52,139 bases of DNA from an uncultured Alphaproteobacteria bacterium (GCA_937995535.1 CALKJU010000014.1:1-52139); one strand, 5' to 3'. Numbered from the stretch's first letter, positions 12,521 through 21,241 are shown. Notes: generated from the sequence alone by a model not told the origin. Numbers and translations: made by a program.

Positions 12521-14020
12521 ATGGGTTACCTGCCGCTGCTGTTCCTGGCCTGGTTCGTGCCGCTGGTCGGCGCGGTCTTCATTTTCTTCATCCGCGGCGA
12601 GGAGGCCGTGGTCGCACAGAACGCGCGCAGCGTGGCACTCTGGACGGCGCTCGCGACCTTCATCATCACGCTCCTCATCTGGGGCGCGTTCGACCCGACC
12701 CAGGCCGGCTTCCAGCTCGTCGAGAAGAGCGTCTGGCTGCCCGGGCTGAACATCAACTACCACATGGGAATCGACGGCATCTCGCTGTGGTTCGTGCTGC
12801 TCTCGGCGCTCCTGACGCTCGTCTGCGTGATCAACTGCTGGCACTCGGCCGAGCGCTGGATCAAGGAGTATATGATCGTATTCCTGCTGATGGATGCGCT
12901 GATGATCGGCGTGTTCTGTGCTTTGGACATCGTACTGTTCTATATTTTCTTTGAGGGTATCTTGATTCCGATGTATCTGATCATCGGCATCTGGGGCGGC
13001 GGTCGGCGCATCTACTCGGCGTTCAAGTTCTTTCTCTACACGCTGGTCGGCTCGCTGCTCTTCCTGGTCGCCATCCTGGTCATGTATCTGGAAGCCGGAA
13101 CGACCGAGATTCCGGCGCTGATGCAGCACGAGTTCCCGCCGGAGCTGCAGACCTGGCTGTGGCTCGCCATGTTCGCCTCGTTCGCCGTCAAGGTGCCGAT
13201 GTGGCCGTTCCATACGTGGCTGCCTGACGCGCATGTCGACGCGCCGACCGAGGGTTCCGTGCTCCTCGCCGGCATCCTGCTGAAGCTCGGCGGCTATGGC
13301 TTCTTGCGCTTCTCGCTGCCGATGCTGCCGGACGCGTCGGCGTTCTTCACGCCCTTGATCTTCGCCCTGTCGGTGATCGCGATCGTCTATACCTCGCTGG
13401 TCGCGCTGATGCAGACCGACATGAAGAAGCTGATCGCCTACTCCTCGGTCGCGCATATGGGGATCGTGACGATCGGAATCTTCACCACGAACGCACTGGG
13501 CATCACCGGCGGGATCATCCAGATGCTGAGTCACGGCATCGTCTCCGCCGCCCTGTTCATGATCGTCGGGGTCGTCTACCACCGCCTGCACACGCGAGAG
13601 ATCGCCCGCTATGGCGGCCTCGCCGAGAACATGCCCGTCTATGCCCTGACCTTCATGCTGTTCATGCTGGCCTCGGTTGGCCTGCCCGGGACCTCGGGCT
13701 TTATCGGCGAGGTGCTCGTCATCGTCGGCGTGTTCCAGATCAACAGCTGGGTCGCGCTGCTCGCCGCCACCGGAATGATCCTCGGCGCAGCCTATATGCT
13801 GTGGCTTTATCGGCGGGTCGTGTTCGGCGCGCTCGAGCGCAAGGACCTGCTGGCCCTGCGCGACATGCGCGTCAACGAGGTGGTGGCCTTCGCGCCGCTC
13901 GTCCTGCTGGCGCTGTTCATGGGCATCTACCCGTCGTTCTTCATCGAGCCGATGCAGGCCTCGATCGACAATCTGCTGGTCCAGATCGGCGCCTCCGGCA
14001 CCGAGCTGGCGGCGCGCTAG
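12521..14020 (+). CDS. nuoM: NADH-quinone oxidoreductase subunit M
   Basis: NuoM is the central antiporter-like proton channel of complex I. It has 499 residues and about 14 helices, with the conserved glutamate in IFFEGILIPMYLIIG and the segment FHTWLPDAHVDAPTEGSVLL. A short patch near 12920-12985 is noticeably richer in A/T than its surroundings, but the protein sequence is ordinary there. It follows nuoL by 4 bp. Confidence 0.97.
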   Translation: MGYLPLLFLAWFVPLVGAVFIFFIRGEEAVVAQNARSVALWTALATFIITLLIWGAFDPTQAGFQLVEKSVWLPGLNINYHMGIDGISLWFVLLSALLTLVCVINCWHSAERWIKEYMIVFLLMDALMIGVFCALDIVLFYIFFEGILIPMYLIIGIWGGGRRIYSAFKFFLYTLVGSLLFLVAILVMYLEAGTTEIPALMQHEFPPELQTWLWLAMFASFAVKVPMWPFHTWLPDAHVDAPTEGSVLLAGILLKLGGYGFLRFSLPMLPDASAFFTPLIFALSVIAIVYTSLVALMQTDMKKLIAYSSVAHMGIVTIGIFTTNALGITGGIIQMLSHGIVSAALFMIVGVVYHRLHTREIARYGGLAENMPVYALTFMLFMLASVGLPGTSGFIGEVLVIVGVFQINSWVALLAATGMILGAAYMLWLYRRVVFGALERKDLLALRDMRVNEVVAFAPLVLLALFMGIYPSFFIEPMQASIDNLLVQIGASGTELAAR

Positions 14021-14049
14021 GCGCGGCAAGGGGAGGAGAGGCGGCACCG

Positions 14050-15507
14050 ATGGGCTTCGATCTCACTCCCGTGCTGCCCGAGCTGTTTCTGCTGGTCGCC
14101 GGGCTCGTCCTGTTGGTCGTCGGCGTGCTGACGCGCGAGGGCGAGGCAGCGCGCGTCGTGGCGACGCTCTCCGTGCTGGCACTCGTGATCGGCAGCATCA
14201 TCATCGCGGCGTCGGACAAGTCCCCGCAGCTCGCTCTCGGCGGCCACTACGTCGCCGATGGGTTCTCCGCGTTCTTGAAGATCCTGCTGTTCGTCGGCGC
14301 GGCTCTGGCGATCCTGCTCGCCCAGGGCTTCCTGCACGACCGCCGCATCGCGCGGTTCGAGTACTCCTTGCTCGTGCTGTTCTCCACCCTCGGCATGAGC
14401 ATGATGGTGTCCGCCAACAGCTTTCTGGCCCTGTACATGGGCCTCGAGCTGAGCGCCCTGCCGCTCTACGTGCTGGCGGCCTTCGACCGCGACAATCTCC
14501 GCTCGACCGAGGCCGGCCTCAAATATTTCGTGCTCGGCGCGCTCGCCTCCGGGATGCTGCTGTATGGCTGTTCGCTGGTCTACGGCTTCGCCGGTACCCT
14601 GTCCTTCGACGTTCTGGCGGACGCCTTCGGCGCGGCGACCGCAGAACGGCCGCCTGCGCTCCTGCCACTGGGTGCTGTGGTGGGTCTCGTCTTCATCATC
14701 GCCGGGCTTGCCTTCAAGCTCGCCGCGGTGCCTTTCCACATGTGGACACCGGATGTCTACGAGGGTTCGCCGACGCCGGTGACGGCGTTCCTGGCGACGG
14801 CCAGCAAGGTCGCCGCCGCCGGCTTGGCGGTGCGCGTCCTCATGCACCCCTTCGGCGAATGGACGGCGCAGTGGCAGCAGGTGGTGGTGCTCATCTCGAT
14901 CGCCTCGATGCTGCTCGGCGCTTTCGCCGCGATCGGGCAAGCCAACATCAAGCGGCTGATGGCGTATTCGGGCATCGGCCATATCGGCTACGCGCTGGTC
15001 GGCGTGGCCGCCGGCTCGGAGCGCGGCGTCTACGCCGTGCTGGTCTACCTGGCGATCTACCTCGTCATGACCCTGGGAACCTTCGGCTGCATCCTGCTGA
15101 TGCGTCGCCAGGGTCAGTACGTCGAGCAGATCAGCGACCTTGCCGGATTGTCGCGGCAGCGGCCGATGGCCGCGGCGGCACTCGGCGTATTCATGTTCTC
15201 CCAGGCGGGGATCCCGCCGCTGGCTGGGTTCTTCGGCAAGCTGCTGGTCTTCCTGGCCGCGGTCGAGGCCGGCCTGACCTGGCTCGCGGTGCTGGGCGTG
15301 CTGAGTTCCTGCGTCGCCGCGTTCTATTACCTGCGCATCGTCAAGGTGATGTACTTCGACGAGGCGGCCGAGCCGTTCGATACGGCGGTCCATCCAGCGG
15401 TGACCGGCATCACCGCCATCACGGCGCTCGCGACCCTCTTCTTCATCGTATGGCCCGGGCCGCTCCTGCGCGCCGCCGGAGCGGCGGCGGCGGCCCTGGT
15501 CCGTTGA
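14050..15507 (+). CDS. nuoN: NADH-quinone oxidoreductase subunit N
   Basis: NuoN is the third antiporter-like subunit. The 485-residue protein has 14 predicted helices, the glutamate-containing LALYMGLELSALPLYVLAAF, and FHMWTPDVYEGSPTPVTAFL. The ATG at 14050 is preceded by a purine-rich GGGGAGAG about 12 nt upstream; an upstream in-frame start at 13801 lies inside nuoM and was rejected. The stop codon overlaps the TTG start of birA, tying a biotin ligase to the end of the operon. Confidence 0.97.
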   Translation: MGFDLTPVLPELFLLVAGLVLLVVGVLTREGEAARVVATLSVLALVIGSIIIAASDKSPQLALGGHYVADGFSAFLKILLFVGAALAILLAQGFLHDRRIARFEYSLLVLFSTLGMSMMVSANSFLALYMGLELSALPLYVLAAFDRDNLRSTEAGLKYFVLGALASGMLLYGCSLVYGFAGTLSFDVLADAFGAATAERPPALLPLGAVVGLVFIIAGLAFKLAAVPFHMWTPDVYEGSPTPVTAFLATASKVAAAGLAVRVLMHPFGEWTAQWQQVVVLISIASMLLGAFAAIGQANIKRLMAYSGIGHIGYALVGVAAGSERGVYAVLVYLAIYLVMTLGTFGCILLMRRQGQYVEQISDLAGLSRQRPMAAAALGVFMFSQAGIPPLAGFFGKLLVFLAAVEAGLTWLAVLGVLSSCVAAFYYLRIVKVMYFDEAAEPFDTAVHPAVTGITAITALATLFFIVWPGPLLRAAGAAAAALVR

Positions 15508-16262
15508 CGGCGGCGCGGTTCACCATCGTCCGTCGGCAGCGCGTCGGCAGCACCAACGAGGTGGCGGCCGAGCTGGCGCGCGCCGGCGCGCCGGCAGGAA
15601 CGCTGGTCGTCGCCCGCGAGCAGACCGCCGGGCGTGGCCGCCACGGCCGACCCTGGCACTCGCCGCCCGGCAATCTCTACTGCTCCCTGCTCTTGCGACC
15701 GGAGCGGCCGTTGGCCGAGTGCGCGAGCCTGTCACTCGTCATCGCGCTCGCCGCGCTACGCGGCGTCGAGCGCTGCGCCACGCGGGATCTGGACCTCGCC
15801 TTGAAGTGGCCGAACGATCTCTTGCTACGCGGTGCCAAGCTCGCCGGGATCCTTCTCGAAGGCGTCGCCGACGTGCAAGGACAGGCGCCCTGGGTGGTCG
15901 CCGGGTTGGGAGTGAACGTGGCGAACTGCCCCGCCGGGCTCCCTTATCCCGCCACCTCGCTCGCCGAGGAGGGCTTCGAGGTCGGAATCGACAGGGTGCT
16001 CGACACCTATCTCCAGGAGCTCGATCCACTGCTCGAAACCTGGGAAGCCGAGGGCTTCGCTCCGCTCCGCGGTGCGTGGCTGGCTCGCGCGGCCGGCCTC
16101 GGTGCCGTCGTGCGCCTCAAGGTCGGCGACCAGCTCCACAGCGGCCGGCTTGCCGATCTGCACGACGACGGTTCGATTCTCCTCGAGTCACCAGCCGGCT
16201 GCCTGACGCGGTTTACCGCGGGCGAGCTGTTCTTCGCGCACCTCGCAGGGCTGGACGGATGA
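15504..16262 (+). CDS. birA: Biotin--[acetyl-CoA carboxylase] ligase, monofunctional
   Basis: BirA attaches biotin, via biotinyl-AMP, to the carrier protein of acetyl-CoA carboxylase and related enzymes. The 252-residue protein shows the ligase motifs QTAGRGRHGRPWHSPPGNLY, KWPNDLLLRGAKLAGILLE and a small SH3-like C-terminal domain. There is no N-terminal helix-turn-helix, so it is an enzyme only and not a repressor. I infer a TTG start at 15504, since it is the only start codon between the nuoN stop and the first conserved residues; the overlap TTGA suggests translational coupling. Confidence 0.92.
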   Translation: MTAARFTIVRRQRVGSTNEVAAELARAGAPAGTLVVAREQTAGRGRHGRPWHSPPGNLYCSLLLRPERPLAECASLSLVIALAALRGVERCATRDLDLALKWPNDLLLRGAKLAGILLEGVADVQGQAPWVVAGLGVNVANCPAGLPYPATSLAEEGFEVGIDRVLDTYLQELDPLLETWEAEGFAPLRGAWLARAAGLGAVVRLKVGDQLHSGRLADLHDDGSILLESPAGCLTRFTAGELFFAHLAGLDG

Positions 16263-16321
16263 GGCCGAGGGTGGCAGAGGGCATGCTGCAACGCGGTACG
16301 GCACGCACACGGGCTTGACGC

Positions 16322-17119
16322 ATGCTGCTCGCGATCGACGTCGGCAACACCAACACGGTGTTCGCGCTCTATCGTGGGCGCGAGCCGGTCGGGCAATGGC
16401 GGCTGTCGACCAACCGTGATCGCACCGCCGAGGAGTACGCGGCGGCGCTGATCCAATTGATGTCGCTCGAAGGCCACGGACGCGAGGACGTCCACGCGAT
16501 CTTGATCTGCAGCGTGGTCCCGCAGGCGGTGCTGCCTCTGCGTTGGATGTCGCGCGACTTCTTCCACTGCGATGCATTCGTCGTCGGTGAGGATCTCGAG
16601 CTGCCGATCGAGGTCGCGCTGCCGAACCCGCGCGAGGTTGGCGCTGACCGGGTTGTCAACGCGGTGGCCGCGCTCAAGCTCTACCCGCCACCGCTGGTGA
16701 TCGTCGATTTCGGTACGGCGACGACGTTCGATGTGGTCGACGGGCAGGGGCGGTACTGTGGCGGCGCGATCGCGCCCGGCATCAACCTGTCGCTCGAGGC
16801 GCTCTCGCGCGCCGCCGCGAAGCTGCCGCGGATCGCCGTCGCGCAGCCTGAGCGGGTGATCGGCCGTTCGACCATCGAGGCCATGCAGTCGGGCATCTAC
16901 TGGGGCTATGTCGGTCTGATCGACGGCCTCATCGCACGCATCGAGCAGGAATACGGGACACCCATGACCGTGGTCGGAACTGGTGGCTTGGCGAAGCTGT
17001 TCGCCAAAGGCAGCGCTCGCTTGAGCCGGATCCATCCCGAGCTGACGATGCTCGGGCTGGTCGAGATCCATGAAAGCAACGCGTCACGCATGCGGCGCAA
17101 GCGCCGCTCGGGGACCTGA
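16322..17119 (+). CDS. coaX: Type III pantothenate kinase
   Basis: CoaX phosphorylates pantothenate, the first step of coenzyme A synthesis, and belongs to the acetate kinase/sugar kinase/Hsp70 ATPase fold. The 265-residue protein begins with the nucleotide-binding motif LLAIDVGNTNTVFALY and has GADRVVNAVAA, IVDFGTATTFDVVD and GGAIAPGINLS, all typical of the type III enzyme. Enzymes of this type generally need a monovalent cation and are not inhibited by CoA. It starts 59 bp after birA and 2 bp separate it from rnj. Confidence 0.96.
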   Translation: MLLAIDVGNTNTVFALYRGREPVGQWRLSTNRDRTAEEYAAALIQLMSLEGHGREDVHAILICSVVPQAVLPLRWMSRDFFHCDAFVVGEDLELPIEVALPNPREVGADRVVNAVAALKLYPPPLVIVDFGTATTFDVVDGQGRYCGGAIAPGINLSLEALSRAAAKLPRIAVAQPERVIGRSTIEAMQSGIYWGYVGLIDGLIARIEQEYGTPMTVVGTGGLAKLFAKGSARLSRIHPELTMLGLVEIHESNASRMRRKRRSGT

Positions 17120-17121
17120 GC

Positions 17122-18822
17122 ATGGCCGCACCCCTGCTGATGACCCCGCTGGGTGGGGTCGGCGAGATCGGCGCCAACTGCTACGCCTACGGGCTCGACG
17201 GCCGCTGGATGCTGGTGGACCTCGGGATCGGCTTCGCCGATGATCGACTGCCCGGCGCGGAGATCGTCATTCCCGATGTTCGCTTCGTCGCCGAACAACG
17301 CGAGCGGCTGGACGGCCTCGTCATCACCCACGCGCATGAGGACCATGTCGGCGCGGTGACCTATGTCTGGCCGCAGCTCGGCTGTCCCATCTGGTGCACG
17401 GCGTTCGCAGCCGCGGTCCTGCGCCGCAAGATCGCCGAGGCGAACCTCCGTCCCGCCCCGCGCGTGAACGTCGTCGAGCCGGGGGAGGAGTTCGACGTCG
17501 GTCCGTTCCGCTGCCGGTTCCGGCACGTGACCCACTCCGTGCCCGATTCCAACGCGCTCGAGCTGGTGACGCCGTTCGGCAAGGTGCTGCACACCGGCGA
17601 CTGGAAGCTCGACCCGGAGCCGCTGGTCGGCGAGCGTACCGATGTCGAGGGGCTCGAAGGGTTCGGCCAGGGCGGGATCCTCGCCCTGGTCGGTGACAGC
17701 ACGAACGTCCTCTCGCCGGGAACGTCAGGCTCGGAAGCCGAGCTGCGCGACAGCCTCGTCGAGCTGATCGGCCGCCAGCCCGGACGCATCGCGCTCACCA
17801 CCTTCGCCTCCAACATCGCGCGGCTCGACAGCACGATGCGTGCGGCCGAGCAGGCCGGCCGGGAGATCGTCGTCGTCGGCCGGTCGATGCGACGCATGCT
17901 CGACGCCGCGAAAGAGGTCGGGCTGTTGCCCGACGGGCCGCGTGTCGTCGACGAGCGTGACGCGGAGACGCTGCCGCGCGGGCGCGTGCTCTATCTCGTC
18001 ACCGGCAGCCAGGGCGAGCCGCGCGCCGCCTTGCAGAGGATCGCCACCGGCCAGCATCCGCGGGTCAAGCTGGAGCCCGACGACACGGTTATTTTCTCGT
18101 CAAAGATCATCCCTGGCAATGAGCGGGTCCTGTTCAACCTGCACAATCTGCTGGTCAGCCAAGGGATCGAGGTGATCACCGAGGAGGACCATTTCGTCCA
18201 CGTTTCGGGCCATCCGTGCCGCGACGAGATGGAGCAGATGTATCGCTGGATGCGGCCGCGCATCGCCATCCCGGTACACGGCGAGGCGCGGCACCTGCAC
18301 GCCCATGTCCGCCTCGCGCGTCAACTCGGCGTCCCGGAGGCGCTGTTGATCGGCAACGGCGATCTGGTCCGCTTGGCGCCCGGCCCCGCCGCGGTGATCG
18401 ACGAGGTCCCAGTAGGGCGGATGGCGGTCGAGGACGACGACCTCGTCGCCACGGGCGACGAGGTCTACCGCGTGCGCCGACGGCTCAGCGGCCACGGGAC
18501 GGTGGTGGTCGGGCTGGTCATGGACCGGTTCGGCAGTGTGCTGGCCCCGCCACAGCTGACCGGCCTCGGCGCGATCGAGACCGAGCGGTTCGACCGGCTG
18601 CGCGCGACTCTCGCGGAGGCGATCACCGACGCAGTCGAGGATCTCGCCGACCGGGATGCGCGCGACGACGAGCGGGTGCGCGAGGCCGTGCGAGGCGCGG
18701 TACGCCAGACGCTGGAGCTATCCCGGGCACGCCGACCGATCGTCGAGGTGCAGATCACGCGCCTGACGAGCGAGTCGCTGGACGCGTTGGAGGACGATCG
18801 GATGGAGGTGGCGCGGGCATGA
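17122..18822 (+). CDS. rnj: Ribonuclease J
   Basis: RNase J is a zinc metallo-beta-lactamase/beta-CASP nuclease with 5'-to-3' exonuclease and endonuclease activity in RNA processing and decay. The 566-residue protein has the metal motif H70-A-H72-E-D74-H75 (THAHEDHVGA), the second metal histidine in HVTHSVPDS, HTGDWKLDPEP, and the beta-CASP segments VTGSQGEPRAAL and SGHPCRDEM. The C-terminal domain resembles the dimerisation part of other RNase J proteins. Many alphaproteobacteria carry RNase J beside RNase E. The stop overlaps the next start by 4 bp (ATGA). Confidence 0.96.
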   Translation: MAAPLLMTPLGGVGEIGANCYAYGLDGRWMLVDLGIGFADDRLPGAEIVIPDVRFVAEQRERLDGLVITHAHEDHVGAVTYVWPQLGCPIWCTAFAAAVLRRKIAEANLRPAPRVNVVEPGEEFDVGPFRCRFRHVTHSVPDSNALELVTPFGKVLHTGDWKLDPEPLVGERTDVEGLEGFGQGGILALVGDSTNVLSPGTSGSEAELRDSLVELIGRQPGRIALTTFASNIARLDSTMRAAEQAGREIVVVGRSMRRMLDAAKEVGLLPDGPRVVDERDAETLPRGRVLYLVTGSQGEPRAALQRIATGQHPRVKLEPDDTVIFSSKIIPGNERVLFNLHNLLVSQGIEVITEEDHFVHVSGHPCRDEMEQMYRWMRPRIAIPVHGEARHLHAHVRLARQLGVPEALLIGNGDLVRLAPGPAAVIDEVPVGRMAVEDDDLVATGDEVYRVRRRLSGHGTVVVGLVMDRFGSVLAPPQLTGLGAIETERFDRLRATLAEAITDAVEDLADRDARDDERVREAVRGAVRQTLELSRARRPIVEVQITRLTSESLDALEDDRMEVARA

Positions 18823-19223
18823 TCGGCCGACTGAATCACGTCGCGATCGCGGTTCCGGACCTCGCCAGCGCCGCGGCGACCTACCGCGACACCCTCGGCG
18901 CCACGGTCTCGTCGATCGAGGACCAGCCCGAGCACGGCGTCCAGACGGTGTTCATCGACCTTGGCAACACCAAGGTCGAGCTGCTTGGTGTGCTGGGCGC
19001 GTCGTCGCCGATCCGAGGCTTCCTCGAGAAGAACCCGGCAGGCGGCATTCACCACGTCTGTTACGAGGTGGACGACATTCGCGTGGCCCGTGATCGGTTG
19101 GTGGCGGCCGGCGCGCGGATCCTGGGCGATGGCGAGCCGAAGATCGGTGCGCACGGGAAGCCGGTGTTGTTCCTGCATCCCAAGGACTTTTGCGGAACGC
19201 TGGTCGAGCTCGAGGAGCGATGA
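18819..19223 (+). CDS. mce: Methylmalonyl-CoA epimerase
   Basis: This glyoxalase/VOC-fold enzyme interconverts (S)- and (R)-methylmalonyl-CoA, a step that lets propionyl-CoA enter the TCA cycle as succinyl-CoA. The 134-residue protein has two beta-alpha-beta-beta-beta modules and the metal-ligand pattern of the family: H7 in LNHVAIAV, a His in GGIHHVCYEV, and a Glu in LVELEE near the end. It overlaps rnj and the following DUF1467 gene by 4 bp each, so all three are probably translated together. No mutase or propionyl-CoA carboxylase gene lies in the window. Confidence 0.93.
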   Translation: MIGRLNHVAIAVPDLASAAATYRDTLGATVSSIEDQPEHGVQTVFIDLGNTKVELLGVLGASSPIRGFLEKNPAGGIHHVCYEVDDIRVARDRLVAAGARILGDGEPKIGAHGKPVLFLHPKDFCGTLVELEER

Positions 19224-19459
19224 CGGTCACCGGCGCCATCGTCACCTATGGCGTCGTGTGGTGGCTGATCTTCTTCATGGTCCTGCCGTTCGGCGCGCGT
19301 CCCCTGGAGCGCCCGGAGCGCGGCCACGTCGAGAGCGCTCCGGCTCACCCGCGGCTGCTGCTCAAGGCTGCGATCACGACCGCCCTGGCTGGACTTGCCA
19401 CCTGGGGCATCGCCTGGGTGATCGATAGCGGGCTCATCTCGTTGCGCCCGGGCGACTGA
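19220..19459 (+). CDS. DUF1467 family small membrane protein
   Basis: This 79-residue protein has two hydrophobic segments (about residues 7-24 and 48-70) separated by a polar loop. It matches the alphaproteobacterial DUF1467 pattern with its early WWLIFFMVLPFG motif. Its function is unknown. It is recurrently found beside mce and proS in alphaproteobacteria, which is why I accept so short a gene. The ATG at 19220 lies in the mce stop. It is the last gene of the run that starts at nuoA. Confidence 0.85.
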   Translation: MTVTGAIVTYGVVWWLIFFMVLPFGARPLERPERGHVESAPAHPRLLLKAAITTALAGLATWGIAWVIDSGLISLRPGD

Positions 19460-19680
19460 CCCGAATGCCGACGCCCGCGCCGCCGCCACGGACGCCGGCC
19501 GCAATCTCTCTCGCCGAGGTTGAATCGAGGCAAGCCAACGGGATCCGGGCTCGATCGTCGTCAGGCAATTCCGGACAGATCTTTTGTTAGTCAAAAGTCT
19601 CGAAAATTTTAGTGAACTTTGGCTAGAGTTCCTATCCATGAAAAAATCGCGCGAAGCGGCGTCTGGTTAAAAATAACCCT
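19460..19680. promoter_or_regulatory. AT-rich palindromic tract upstream of the small RNA
   Basis: After the DUF1467 gene the sequence changes sharply to A/T-rich (about 19570-19680) inside a GC-rich genome. It contains three dyads: CTTTTG/CAAAAG with a 5-nt spacer at 19581-19597, AAAATTTT at 19603-19610, and GGTTA/TAACC around AAAA at 19665-19678. The last ends 2 nt before the putative -35 of the small RNA. No gene is supported here. Regulator-binding or DNA-bending use is inference. Confidence 0.45.
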
Positions 19681-19708
19681 TGCGCGAACTGACGCCCTGC
19701 GCTACGTA
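19680..19708 (+). promoter_or_regulatory. Candidate promoter of the small RNA
   Basis: TTGCGC (19680-19685) is followed after 17 nt by TACGTA (19703-19708), predicting a start near 19715. This gives a transcript of about 80 nt up to the terminator T-run at 19797. The elements are only moderate matches. Confidence 0.4.
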
Positions 19709-19714
19709 GGTACC

Positions 19715-19797
19715 GTGTTCATGGGACTTCCCCTGTGACACCCGACTTGAGGCGTTTCCTCCCTACCACTCGCCGGGGCGCAAGCCCCGGCTTTTTT
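19715..19797 (+). ncRNA. Probable trans-acting small RNA, suhB/mmgR (alpha-r8) type
   Basis: An approximately 80-nt stretch with no coding potential carries a short 5' GGG/CCC hairpin (around ATGGGACTTCCCCTG), an exposed pyrimidine tract TTTCCTCCCT (19755-19764) complementary to Shine-Dalgarno sequences, and a strong intrinsic terminator. From memory, this arrangement and much of the wording resemble the alphaproteobacterial suhB motif, also called MmgR, an Hfq-dependent regulator of polyhydroxybutyrate accumulation in Sinorhizobium. I cannot run a covariance search, so family membership is a proposal; the presence of a small transcript is better supported. Confidence 0.6.
19772..19797 (+). 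terminator. Intrinsic (Rho-independent) terminator
   Basis: A perfect 8-bp stem GCCGGGGC (19772-19779) / GCCCCGGC (19784-19791) closes a GCAA tetraloop and is followed directly by six Ts (19792-19797). It is the clearest intrinsic terminator in the window. Confidence 0.9.
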
Positions 19798-19811
19798 CTT
19801 TCCGTTGCTTC

Positions 19812-19840
19812 CAACTGGGTCCTCGCATCGGCGCCAGTTG
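19812..19840. repeat. Inverted repeat in the proS leader region
   Basis: CAACTGG (19812-19818) and CCAGTTG (19834-19840) are perfect 7-nt inverted arms around 15 nt. A run of nine Gs follows at 19848-19856. The repeat lies upstream of the proS promoter, so if that promoter is right it is not in the main proS mRNA. Its role is unknown. Confidence 0.5.
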
Positions 19841-19892
19841 CGGCGTAGGGGGGGGGCTTGTCGTGGAGCGCGGGATCGGGGGGCGCCTGGCC

Positions 19893-19921
19893 TTGGCGTA
19901 GGGGTGCAGCCCGCCTATGGT
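19893..19921 (+). promoter_or_regulatory. Candidate promoter of proS-lolC/E-lolD
   Basis: TTGGCG (19893-19898) is spaced 17 nt from TATGGT (19916-19921), which places the start near 19928 and gives a leader of about 24 nt before the proS ATG at 19952. It follows the small-RNA terminator, so proS would be an independent transcription unit. Confidence 0.5.
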
Positions 19922-19951
19922 GCGCGCCGTTTTCGCCACCCGGGCCCGCCG

Positions 19952-21241
19952 ATGCGCCTGTCACGGTACTTCTTGCCTGTCCTGAAGGAGGACCCCGCCG
20001 AGGCGGAGATCATCAGTCACCGGCTCATGCTGCGCGCCGGGATGATCCAGCAGCTCTCGGCCGGCATCTACAACTGGCTGCCGCTGGGTTGGGCGGTTCT
20101 GCGCAAGGTCGAGCAGATCGTGCGCGAGGAGATGGATCGCTCGGGTGCCATAGAGATCCTGATGCCGACCATCCAGCCGGCCGACCTGTGGATCGAGAGC
20201 GGGCGCTACAACGCCTACGGGCCGGAGATGCTGCGCATCCGTGACCGCCACGAGCGGGCGATGCTGTACGGACCGACCAACGAGGAGAACGTCACCGACA
20301 TCTTCCGGCGGCACGTGCAGAGCTATCGGCAGTTGCCGCTCAACCTGTATCATATCCAGTGGAAGTTTCGCGACGAGGTGCGGCCACGGTTCGGCGTCAT
20401 GCGCGGTCGCGAGTTCCTGATGAAGGATGCCTACTCGTTCGACCTCGATTACGAGGGTGCGAGGCGCGCTTACGATAACATGTTCGTGGCTTACCTGCGG
20501 ACCTTCCGGCGGATGGGCCTGACCGCGATCCCGATGCAGGCGGAAAGCGGCCCGATCGGCGGCAACATGAGCCACGAGTTCCAGATCCTGGCCTCGACCG
20601 GCGAGAGCGCCGTCTATTACGACGCCGCCTTCGAGGACATCGACCTCGCCGCGGACGAGGTCGACATGGAGCGCCTCAAGTCGCTCTACGCTGCGGCGGA
20701 CGAGAAGCACGATCCGGACGCCTGTCCGGTCCCGGCCGAGCGCCTCCGTGCCGGCCGCGGCATCGAGGTCGGGCACATCTTCTACTTCGGCACGAAGTAC
20801 TCCGAGCCGATGCGGGCGACCGTCGCCGGGCCGGATGGCGAGAGCGTGCCTGTCGAGATGGGCTCCTACGGGATCGGTGTATCGCGGCTGGTCGGTGCGC
20901 TGATCGAGGCCAACCATGACGCAAGGGGCATCGTGTGGCCGGACGCGGTGGCGCCGTTCCGCGTCGGTATCGTCAATTTGCGCCACGACGAGCCGGCCTG
21001 CACCCGGCTCGCAGATGATCTCTACGGCCGGCTGCGACGTGCCGGGGTCGATGTCCTGCTCGACGACCGGGACGAGCGCGCGGGCGCCAAGTTCGCCACC
21101 ATGGAGCTGATCGGGCTGCCCTGGCAGGTCACGATCGGCCCGCGCGGCGCGCGGGCCGGGATGATCGAGCTCAAGCGGCGCCGGGACGGCGACATGGCCG
21201 AACTCGGTCTCGACGCGGCGGTGGAGCGCATTCTCGCCTGA
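19952..21241 (+). CDS. proS: Proline--tRNA ligase, short form without editing insertion
   Basis: ProRS charges tRNA-Pro with proline. The 429-residue protein opens with the class II start [19 protein letters not shown] and has motif 2 around [19 protein letters not shown] and motif 3 around [10 protein letters not shown], followed by the anticodon-binding domain. Bacterial ProRS of the E. coli kind is about 570 residues because of an editing insertion between motifs 2 and 3; here that insertion is absent, as in many alphaproteobacteria. The ATG at 19952 was chosen although the frame is open upstream to 19805, because the upstream part is unconserved low-complexity sequence. The stop overlaps the next ATG by 1 nt. 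Confidence 0.96.
   Translation: MRLSRYFLPVLKEDPAEAEIISHRLMLRAGMIQQLSAGIYNWLPLGWAVLRKVEQIVREEMDRSGAIEILMPTIQPADLWIESGRYNAYGPEMLRIRDRHERAMLYGPTNEENVTDIFRRHVQSYRQLPLNLYHIQWKFRDEVRPRFGVMRGREFLMKDAYSFDLDYEGARRAYDNMFVAYLRTFRRMGLTAIPMQAESGPIGGNMSHEFQILASTGESAVYYDAAFEDIDLAADEVDMERLKSLYAAADEKHDPDACPVPAERLRAGRGIEVGHIFYFGTKYSEPMRATVAGPDGESVPVEMGSYGIGVSRLVGALIEANHDARGIVWPDAVAPFRVGIVNLRHDEPACTRLADDLYGRLRRAGVDVLLDDRDERAGAKFATMELIGLPWQVTIGPRGARAGMIELKRRRDGDMAELGLDAAVERILA

Noticed and set aside
12920..12985. A/T-rich patch in nuoM as a sign of gene transfer
   Set aside because: The encoded protein is a normal conserved NuoM segment; the codon change is short and local.
19638..19670. A 10-codon open frame starting MKKSREAASG in the AT-rich tract
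   Set aside because: It has no Shine-Dalgarno sequence, is very short and overlaps a palindrome; insufficient support for a peptide gene.
19848..19856. Run of nine Gs as a phase-variation tract
   Set aside because: It is in non-coding DNA, upstream of the likely proS promoter and not between its -35 and -10, so slippage has no clear effect.
19805..19951. Possible N-terminal extension of proS
   Set aside because: The frame is open but the residues are unconserved, cross a run of nine Gs, and include the likely proS promoter.
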